The notes beneath the pieces were generated by a model. That model saw only the letters and a list, made by a program, of their open reading frames with translations, was not told the DNA's origin and ran no database searches. Below are positions 7,172-12,111 of a DNA stretch of 12,111 bases, one piece after another. A program made the translations under genes and the position numbers. The stretch covers positions 1 to 12,111 of the forward strand of contig JBLHOC010000095.1 of the NCBI GenBank assembly GCA_047620825.1, given 5' to 3'. This DNA is from UBA987 sp047620825. GTDB taxonomy: Bacteria; Bacteroidota; Bacteroidia; NS11-12g; UBA9320. Position 1 is the first letter of the stretch. Each line of letters opens with the position of its first letter.

Positions 7172-7485
7172 TATTTGAGTTTTACAGCAGTGCCGTATGC
7201 CAAGATTTCGGCAGTTCCTTGCATAATCATAGCGGTTGTTAATCTGACGTTCACAATTGCATCTGCTCCAACACGCTGTCCGTCTTGAATCATCCGTTCC
7301 ATGGCCTGTTCGCGACTTTCGGCCTGAAGTTTTGTATACTCTTCAATTTCACCACCAATGATGTTTTTAAGACCAGCAAAAATGTCACGTCCAATGTTAC
7401 GCGCTCGTACCGTGCTTCCGCGAGCAATGCCGATAATTTCCGAAATATCTTTTCCTGGGATTGTTGCTGTAGTTGTGATAATCAT
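7171..7485 (-). CDS. YbjQ-family (UPF0145 / DUF74) protein
   Basis: Small cytoplasmic protein of 104 residues, normal for the YbjQ family, which forms oligomeric rings and is sometimes annotated as a heavy-metal-binding domain without a firm function. Seen: the N-terminal strand MIITTTATIPGK, IIGIARGSTVRARNIGRDI at 17-35, IGGEIEEYTKL at 43-53, a helix with SREQAMERM, VGADAIVNVR at 72-81, and the C-terminal ILAYGTAVKL. It begins 42 bp after the polyprenyl synthase stop and overlaps the small membrane ORF by one base, so it may head, or belong to, the operon leading to moaD. The family call is good. Its role beside molybdenum cofactor genes is unknown. Confidence 0.9.
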   Translation of the reverse strand: MIITTTATIPGKDISEIIGIARGSTVRARNIGRDIFAGLKNIIGGEIEEYTKLQAESREQAMERMIQDGQRVGADAIVNVRLTTAMIMQGTAEILAYGTAVKLK

Positions 7486-7527
7486 AAAACTAAATTACGA
7501 TAATTTTAGACAGTCTAAAGACTGGTC

Positions 7528-8502
7528 CTATTTTTTTCGATTAATCACGAAATCCAAAAGGTCAATGAGAGAATTTTTATTCTCAATACCTTGAATCTCA
7601 TTCAATACATCAAGCGCCTTTTGGTGATAGTCTTTAAGATGTGCTTTGGCATATTCGATACCGCCTTCATCCACCACAAATTGTATGATTTTTTTAACAC
7701 TTGCACTATCTTTTTTGTCAGACTTAATAATGCGAATGATCGATTTTTTTGTTGACTTATCGGTGTGCTGCAAGGCATGAATCAGCGGCAAAGTCATTTT
7801 CTTTTCTTTTATGTCGATACCAGTTGGTTTGCCAATGTCGCTATCCCCATAATCGAATAGATCATCTTTAATTTGAAAAGCAATACCCGTGTATAATCCA
7901 AATGCTGTCATTTGAGCTAATTTCTCAGGGTCCGATGTGTTTGAAGCAGCTCCAATGGCACAGCAGCTTGCGATTAAGGAGGCTGTTTTCTTTGAAATGA
8001 TGTCGTAGTATACTTCTTCTGTGATATCAAGTTTTCTGGCTTTCTCCATTTGTAGAAGTTCGCCTTCACTCATTTCTTCCACAGCGGTAGATAGGATCTC
8101 TAACATATCGTGATCCTTGTTTTTTAATGCGAGCAATAGTCCTTTGGATAATAGATAATCACCAACCAATACTGCAATTTTGTTTTTCCATAACGCATTA
8201 ATAGAAAAAAAACCACGCCTCATATCGGAGTCATCTACAACGTCATCGTGTACTAACGTAGCTGTATGTAATAACTCAACTAATGAAGCACCTCTGAATG
8301 TTCTTTCGTTTACCTCACCGAATAATTTTGCGCATAATAAAACGAACATGGGCCGCATCTGTTTGCCCTTTCGTTTTACAATATAGGTCATGATGGTATC
8401 GAGTAAAGCGACCCGACTTTTTACGTTTTTTCTAAAACGTTTTTCGAATTCAACGAGTTCCGTTGAAATAGGCTGTTGAATATCTTTGAGACTAGTGGCC
8501 AT
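7528..8502 (-). CDS. Long-chain (E)-polyprenyl diphosphate synthase
   Basis: Trans-prenyltransferase of 324 residues that extends an allylic diphosphate with isopentenyl diphosphate, probably making the menaquinone side chain. Seen: GKQMRP at 46-51, the first Asp-rich motif in LVHDDVVDDSDMRRG (Asp86, Asp87, Asp90), KKTASLI at 171-177, and the second Asp-rich motif FQIKDDLFDY at 209-218 followed by GKPTG and KMTLPLIHAL. The residues five and four before the first Asp motif are Ala81 and Thr82. The lack of bulky aromatic residues there favours a long product rather than FPP or GGPP (established rule for the family, applied here by eye). Product length cannot be set from sequence. With menD at the other end of the window this supports a menaquinone-using organism. 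The coding end lies 42 bp upstream of the ybjQ-like gene. Confidence 0.92.
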   Translation of the reverse strand: MATSLKDIQQPISTELVEFEKRFRKNVKSRVALLDTIMTYIVKRKGKQMRPMFVLLCAKLFGEVNERTFRGASLVELLHTATLVHDDVVDDSDMRRGFFSINALWKNKIAVLVGDYLLSKGLLLALKNKDHDMLEILSTAVEEMSEGELLQMEKARKLDITEEVYYDIISKKTASLIASCCAIGAASNTSDPEKLAQMTAFGLYTGIAFQIKDDLFDYGDSDIGKPTGIDIKEKKMTLPLIHALQHTDKSTKKSIIRIIKSDKKDSASVKKIIQFVVDEGGIEYAKAHLKDYHQKALDVLNEIQGIENKNSLIDLLDFVINRKK

Positions 8503-8558
8503 CAGAAATTTACAAGGTGAAATATAGTTGTTATTGCTTCCTCTAAAAGGGTAACAAT

Positions 8559-8595
8559 AAAAAAAGGGCTTTGTTTAAAAGCCCTTTTTTTTTTT
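8559..8595 (-). terminator. Rho-independent terminator of the exbB-exbD operon, possibly bidirectional
   Basis: GGGCTTT (8566-8572) and AAAGCCC (8578-8584) form a perfect 7-bp stem around a 5-base loop. It is flanked by seven A on the left (8559-8565) and eleven T on the right (8585-8595). Read on the - strand it comes about 20 bases after the second exbD stop and is followed by seven T, a standard intrinsic terminator. The symmetrical A and T runs would also stop + strand transcription, but no + strand gene ends here. Confidence 0.88.
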
Positions 8596-8610
8596 ATTTT
8601 TTTTAATGTA

Positions 8611-9084
8611 TTAATCTTCCACAGCACCTTCGGATGCGGAGTATAATAATTTCAAAGAATTTATCTTTCTTAATTCTTGTTTGATGTCTTGAATTAGACC
8701 CATTTTTACAGACCGGTCAGCTTTAATCGCCGTTGTCAAATAATCTCTAAGACCTTCTGGATGATCATTCTTTTTAAGCGTAATGTATACTTGAACACCA
8801 TTTTTTCCTTCGACAGTTCCAAACTTGTCGTCAAACTGAATTCTTGGAGCGGTACCGTTAGAAACACTAATTGGAGGTCCAACTAATATGTGATTGACTA
8901 AAGACTTTTTAACAATCTTTTCAACTTCCGAAACTACAGGCACTGCAGTTTTAACCAATACCGTAGGGTCTCGCATTTTTGTTGCAACCATGAAGAAGAA
9001 AAGCAGCATAAACACAATATCGGGTAAAGCCGACGTGTTAATCGCTGGTAATTCTCTGCCGTTATCTTTCTTAAATTTTGACAT
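8611..9084 (-). CDS. exbD: ExbD/TolR-family biopolymer transport protein (second copy)
   Basis: Inner-membrane motor subunit of 157 residues. It has a short cytoplasmic N-terminus, one membrane helix at about 20-37 (LPDIVFMLLFFFMVATKM) and a periplasmic domain. Asp22, inside the helix, matches the proton-carrying Asp25 of E. coli ExbD. The periplasmic part includes VQVYITLKK and a C-terminal helix region with LRKINSLKLLYSA. With ExbB it uses the proton gradient to drive a TonB- or Tol-type partner; no tonB or tolA gene is in the window. It follows the other exbD by 11 bp and is the last gene before the terminator at 8559-8595. It differs clearly from its neighbour in length and periplasmic sequence, so the two are not a recent duplication. 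Confidence 0.9.
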   Translation of the reverse strand: MSKFKKDNGRELPAINTSALPDIVFMLLFFFMVATKMRDPTVLVKTAVPVVSEVEKIVKKSLVNHILVGPPISVSNGTAPRIQFDDKFGTVEGKNGVQVYITLKKNDHPEGLRDYLTTAIKADRSVKMGLIQDIKQELRKINSLKLLYSASEGAVED

Positions 9085-9095
9085 AGTCGGTAACT

Positions 9096-9644
9096 TTATT
9101 TATACTCAACAGGTTCTGCTTCAGAAATCTTCATAGGGTACTTTTTCTGTACATCCTTGGCTTGATCTCCTTTTGCCGGCAGCTCTGTATAAGCACGGCC
9201 GTATTTCCTAATGGCATATTCTTCACGCGCCTCATTATAGGCCCGTATTAACTCATTATAAACTTCAACATATCGCTGTAGAGATGTCCCACGATCATTT
9301 TTCAGAGAGACAATTGCTGCTTGAGATGAATCAGCTAAATTTGGTAATCGTCCCTCATTTTGAAGGTGTTTCTTGGTTAGTGCAGTTAATTGATCGATAC
9401 GTAATGGTTTACGTTCTACTAACAATTGATCACCGGAATTCACCAACACTTCTAACACGTTACGATCATTTTGTTCAACCACTGGAGGTGGAACAGTAGG
9501 ATCTGGGAAAGGAGGCAATACTACCCGTAATCCTTTTTGTTGATCCATCGTTGTGGTCACTAAAAAGAACACCAAAAGCAAGAATGCGATATCAGCCATA
9601 GATCCGGCATTAACGTCTGGTATTTTTCTACTTTTTCTTGCCAT
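9096..9644 (-). CDS. exbD: ExbD/TolR-family biopolymer transport protein (first copy)
   Basis: Inner-membrane protein of 182 residues with the same plan as the next gene: basic N-terminus (MARKSRKIPDVN), one helix at about 16-33 (MADIAFLLLVFFLVTTTM) with the conserved Asp18, then a periplasmic domain. A proline-rich stretch, FPDPTVPPPVV (46-56), follows the helix, and a long helical, charged C-terminal part (YNELIRAYNEAREEYAIRKY) extends it beyond the usual 140 or so residues. It lies 8 bp after the 4-TM protein and 11 bp before the second exbD. Two different ExbD subunits could form a mixed dimer in one motor or serve different partners; the sequence does not decide. Confidence 0.9.
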   Translation of the reverse strand: MARKSRKIPDVNAGSMADIAFLLLVFFLVTTTMDQQKGLRVVLPPFPDPTVPPPVVEQNDRNVLEVLVNSGDQLLVERKPLRIDQLTALTKKHLQNEGRLPNLADSSQAAIVSLKNDRGTSLQRYVEVYNELIRAYNEAREEYAIRKYGRAYTELPAKGDQAKDVQKKYPMKISEAEPVEYK

Positions 9645-9652
9645 GTGTCTAT

Positions 9653-10090
9653 TTATTTATCAAAAATCGTTTTAACGGATGAGGCAACTGCAAGTAAAAT
9701 AGTAAAGCCAATCAATATCCCAGCAACCCATACTCCGGCGTGAGAAAATTGGAATTCACCAAGCGTGATTCCTTTGTCCATCATTTTTTGGGACATTGTG
9801 TCGCCTGCCATTGCTTTACCAATAAACGTAAGGATAAGCAAAGCTACAAAACCGCCAAGCGTCCAAATTAATGCTTTTGGTTTTAGTGCAATACCAATTA
9901 GTGACAGCACAATTGCTGCTATTACGGCTATCCCACCACATATATATGAAACCCATAACCCAAACGATGCTGGTCCTTGCTGTAAAACTTTTGCGTCATT
10001 TGGAACACTGTATGTCCGAAATGCAAAAATCAAAATTGCAATGAGGATTAAAATATAGAATACGTATGTAAATACTTTTTTAGAGTTCAT
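9653..10090 (-). CDS. Four-helix membrane protein of the exbB-exbD operon, function unknown
   Basis: Protein of 145 residues with four clear hydrophobic segments: about 6-24 (VFYILILIAILIFAF), 42-66 (LWVSYICGGIAVIAAIVLSLIGIAL), 74-92 and 116-138 (VWVAGILIGFTILLAVASSV). Short polar loops lie between them, the longest at about 93-115. It has no cleavable signal peptide. I do not recognise a named family. It sits exactly between exbB (9 bp upstream) and the first exbD (8 bp downstream), which implies production in step with the motor, perhaps as an accessory or assembly subunit. That role is inferred from position alone. Confidence 0.85.
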   Translation of the reverse strand: MNSKKVFTYVFYILILIAILIFAFRTYSVPNDAKVLQQGPASFGLWVSYICGGIAVIAAIVLSLIGIALKPKALIWTLGGFVALLILTFIGKAMAGDTMSQKMMDKGITLGEFQFSHAGVWVAGILIGFTILLAVASSVKTIFDK

Positions 10091-10099
10091 AAGCGGCGA

Positions 10100-10966
10100 T
10101 TAGCTTGTTTTAACTACGTTGTTTTTGATTAGCATGTCTACCAATCTAATAGAAGCGTCTTCCATATTGTTGACAATAGAGTCAATTTTGGAAACTAACA
10201 AGTTATAAAAGACTTGAAGTATGATCGCAACAATAAGACCTGCAACAGTCGTTAATAGTGCGACTTTAATACCTTCAGCAACAATTGCTGGTGAAATGTC
10301 ACCTGCGTTTTGGATGTCATCAAAAGCTTTAATCATACCAATTACAGTACCCATGAAACCCAACATTGGGGCAAGAGCAATAAACAAGGAAATCCAAACC
10401 AAGCCTTTTTCTAATTGGCCCATTTGAACTTCGCCATAGGAAACCACAGATTTCTCAACGTGATCTAACCCTTCATCTACCCTGTCTAAACCTTGATAGA
10501 ATATACTTGCTACCGGTCCAGGCGTGCTTCTTGCTACATCTTTAGCAGACTCAATACCGCCAGAGACTAAAGCGTCTTCAACTTTTTGGATGAACTTGTC
10601 AGAATTGGAGCTAACAGTGAATAAGGATAACAAACGCTCTATAACAATAGCCAATCCAAGGATAAGACATAATAAAGGTAAGGCCATGAAATAAGGACCA
10701 CCTTCAATAAACTTATCTCGAATGATAGCCATGCCTTCGCCTTTATTAGCTTTTGCCTCATCTATAATTTCTTCATCAGTTGGAGCAACTTCCTCCGTGA
10801 CTTCAGGTTCAACAGCAGCTTCTTCATTAGGCGCTACTTCATTAGGCGCTACTTCATCAGTTGCTTCCACTTGTGGTGCATCAGTTTCTTCATCTTGAGC
10901 ATAAACATTTAAGTTTAACCCTAAGAACAGTGTGAATGCGAAAATCAATACAATCGTTTTTTTCAT
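10100..10966 (-). CDS. exbB: ExbB/TolQ/MotA-family proton channel protein with signal peptide and acidic N-terminal region
   Basis: Motor subunit of 288 residues, about 40 longer than E. coli ExbB. It begins with a signal-like segment (MKKTIVLIFAFTLFLG to VYA, likely cut before QDEE at about 23/24), followed by an acidic Glu/Pro/Ala-rich stretch to about residue 70. Then come helix 1 at about 91-112, a cytoplasmic loop, helix 2 at about 187-207 with LGFMGTVIGMIKAF (202-215) and helix 3 at about 234-254 with EGIKVALLTTVAGLIVAI. The last two carry the family signature. The ATG at 10966 is chosen because it opens the signal peptide; an in-frame ATG at 11005 would overlap the candidate -7 promoter element and add 13 residues before the signal. 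It is the first gene of a four-gene operon ending at the terminator near 8559. Confidence 0.93.
   Translation of the reverse strand: MKKTIVLIFAFTLFLGLNLNVYAQDEETDAPQVEATDEVAPNEVAPNEEAAVEPEVTEEVAPTDEEIIDEAKANKGEGMAIIRDKFIEGGPYFMALPLLCLILGLAIVIERLLSLFTVSSNSDKFIQKVEDALVSGGIESAKDVARSTPGPVASIFYQGLDRVDEGLDHVEKSVVSYGEVQMGQLEKGLVWISLFIALAPMLGFMGTVIGMIKAFDDIQNAGDISPAIVAEGIKVALLTTVAGLIVAIILQVFYNLLVSKIDSIVNNMEDASIRLVDMLIKNNVVKTS
10822..10857 (-). repeat. 15-bp tandem repeat inside exbB
   Basis: Two perfect head-to-tail copies of a 15-base unit (10822-10836 and 10837-10851) are followed by a 6-base partial copy. They encode the repeated EVAPN in the acidic periplasmic stretch of ExbB. Because the unit is a multiple of three, gain or loss of a copy would keep the frame and only change linker length. 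Confidence 0.9.
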
Positions 10967-11002
10967 TATTTCAGATCTTTTATAAGATTTTGTGACTACT
11001 GG

Positions 11003-11010
11003 CAAAAATA
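11003..11010 (-). promoter_or_regulatory. Candidate -7 promoter element for the exbB operon
   Basis: The - strand reads TATTTTTG, an exact match to TAnnTTTG. It lies about 37 bp before the exbB ATG at 10966, giving a leader of about 30 nt. A TTG (11035-11037 on the + strand as CAA) is present upstream, but the 24-bp spacer is longer than the usual 19-21. The position supports the 10966 start for exbB. Confidence 0.45.
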
Positions 11011-11114
11011 GAAAAACTTTGATATTAACCTTATCAATTAATCATCAAATTATTTTTTGGCTATTTCCTTATTTCACAATGCGAAGACCGCTTATTTATT
11101 GTTAATATATGCTT

Positions 11115-11122
11115 TATGTTTG
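11115..11122 (+). promoter_or_regulatory. Candidate -7 promoter element for radA
   Basis: TATGTTTG matches TAnnTTTG exactly and lies 31 bp before the radA ATG, giving a leader of roughly 25-30 nt. No clear TTTG is seen at the usual upstream spacing; the nearest TTG (11099-11101) is only 13 bp away. With the element at 11003-11010 it would make the 187-bp intergenic region a divergent promoter region. Confidence 0.45.
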
Positions 11123-11153
11123 AGGAATAATCAGATTGAATTGACGAACGGGA

Positions 11154-12111
11154 ATGGCTAAATCGAAAACGGTGTACTTCTGCCAAAATTGTGGGGCATC
11201 TTCACCTAAGTGGATTGGGAACTGTCCAAGCTGCAAAGAATGGAATACGTATGTTGAGGAAATTGTAGAAAAAACAACTGTTCAACACGTGCCTGCATGG
11301 GTAGATTCTCAAGACGAAAAAGCAAAAAAAACTGTCCCCAAATTAATTACCAGTTTAGAATCCGGGCCTGAAAAACGAATTGAAACGTCAGATGGAGAAT
11401 TAAATCGTGTGTTAGGAGGAGGGTTAGTTTATGGTAGTTTGGTTTTAATTGGTGGTGAGCCCGGCATTGGAAAATCAACGCTTATGCTACAAATGGCATT
11501 AAAAATTAATCAAAAGGTTTTATACGTGAGCGGGGAAGAGAGCGAAACGCAATTGAAAATGCGTGCCGATCGTGTCGGAATTCAAAATGAAGCATGTTAT
11601 ATCTTGTCAGCCACTGAGATTCAAGAAATTTTTAAGCAGGTTAAAAAATTAAAGCCGGCGATTTTAATCATCGATTCGGTGCAAACATTATTTAGCCGAG
11701 CCATTGAATCTACTCCAGGTAGCATTTCTCAAATACGGGAGTGCACCAGTCAATTGCTTCGATTTGCAAAAGAGAGTAATACGCCAGTTTTTTTAATTGG
11801 TCATATAACCAAGGATGGGCAAATTGCCGGCCCCAAAGTGCTAGAGCATATGGTTGATACGGTGCTTCAGTTTGAAGGCGACAGGCATCACGTTTATCGC
11901 ATTTTACGAGCCGTTAAAAATCGATTTGGGTCAGCTTCTGAAATGGGTATATATGAAATGGCAGGTGAAGGACTACGGGAAGTCTCTAATCCAAGCGAGG
12001 TGCTCATCTCAAACAGAGACCAATTATTGTCTGGTATTGCCATAGCTGCCGCAGTAGAAGGTGTACGGCCACTCCTGATAGAAACGCAAGCACTTGTGAG
12101 TACAGCGGTTT
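11154..12111 (+). CDS. radA: RadA/Sms, DNA repair ATPase (5' part, runs off the window)
   Basis: RecA-related branch-migration helicase acting in homologous recombination and repair of stalled forks. The frame is open from ATG 11154 to the window end (319 complete codons of an expected 450 or so). Seen: N-terminal zinc finger with CQNC (10-13) and CPSC (24-27), Walker A GEPGIGKST (101-109), VSGEES at 125-130, Walker B LIIDS (171-175), a GHITKDGQIAGPKVLEH stretch at 216-232, and the RadA-specific KNRFG (255-259) followed by GIYEM. The residues after about 283 begin the Lon-protease-like C-terminal domain. It is cut off by the window edge, not broken. It is divergent from exbB and has a candidate -7 element 31 bp upstream. 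Confidence 0.96.
   Translation, partial: MAKSKTVYFCQNCGASSPKWIGNCPSCKEWNTYVEEIVEKTTVQHVPAWVDSQDEKAKKTVPKLITSLESGPEKRIETSDGELNRVLGGGLVYGSLVLIGGEPGIGKSTLMLQMALKINQKVLYVSGEESETQLKMRADRVGIQNEACYILSATEIQEIFKQVKKLKPAILIIDSVQTLFSRAIESTPGSISQIRECTSQLLRFAKESNTPVFLIGHITKDGQIAGPKVLEHMVDTVLQFEGDRHHVYRILRAVKNRFGSASEMGIYEMAGEGLREVSNPSEVLISNRDQLLSGIAIAAAVEGVRPLLIETQALVSTAV

Noticed and set aside
7511..7524. Short hairpin (CAGTC, four-base loop, GACTG) between polyprenyl synthase and ybjQ
   Set aside because: Only five base pairs and no T run follows on the - strand, so it is not supported as a terminator.
7358..7594. 78-residue open frame on the + strand across the ybjQ and polyprenyl synthase junction
   Set aside because: It spans the ends of two confident - strand genes and its translation resembles nothing known.
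8519..8526. TATATTTC on the - strand as a promoter element for the polyprenyl synthase
   Set aside because: It misses the last base of TAnnTTTG and has no -33 element at suitable spacing.
9765..10058. 97-residue open frame on the + strand opposite the four-helix protein
   Set aside because: Antisense shadow of a hydrophobic gene with no own promoter, and the - strand gene fits the operon spacing.
11854..12045. 63-residue open frame on the + strand inside radA
   Set aside because: Out of frame with the clear RadA protein, whose KNRFG and Walker motifs fix the true frame.

Overview
The window looks like a stretch of a Bacteroidota (Flavobacteriales-type) chromosome. The reasons are low GC, an exbB / 4-TM protein / exbD / exbD transport block, a MobA protein with the extra N-terminal domain I associate with this phylum, and candidate -7 elements of the form TAnnTTTG upstream of several genes. 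The phylum call is an inference; nothing here fixes genus or species. I see no insertion sequences, phage genes, CRISPR arrays or RNA genes, and no gene-free stretch longer than about 190 bp.

Region 1 (3-4265, + strand) is a tightly packed set of four genes: menD (menaquinone synthesis), moaC, a MobA protein with a MobB-like N-terminal domain, and a MoeB/ThiF-type E1 enzyme with a C-terminal rhodanese domain. Neighbours overlap or lie 1 bp apart. Region 2 (4279-8502, - strand) converges on it. In transcription order it holds a long-chain polyprenyl diphosphate synthase, a YbjQ-family protein, a previously unlisted 44-residue membrane protein (7037-7171), a TauE/SafE permease, moaD, then after a 120-bp gap moaE and a DEAD-box RNA helicase. 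Together the regions carry most of the pterin-to-molybdopterin steps of molybdenum cofactor synthesis (MoaC, MoaD, MoaE and the MoaD-activating E1) and the MobA nucleotide-transfer step. moaA, moeA and mogA/moaB are not in view. MenD and the polyprenyl synthase both serve menaquinone, so the window links quinone and molybdenum cofactor supply, as would suit respiration through a molybdoenzyme (inference).

Region 3 (8559-10966, - strand) is an exbB, 4-TM protein, exbD, exbD operon, the motor that energises TonB- or Tol-type outer-membrane systems. It starts from a candidate promoter at about 11003 and ends at a strong intrinsic terminator at about 8559-8595. Region 4 (11154 to the window end, + strand) is the first 319 codons of radA, divergent from exbB and with its own candidate -7 element.

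The most interesting points are the unlisted small membrane gene, the gap-free ybjQ / small ORF / tauE / moaD junctions, the degenerate P-loop of the MobB-like domain fused to MobA, and the E1 enzyme lacking the MoeB zinc cysteines. I do not see a clearly new defence or mobile system.
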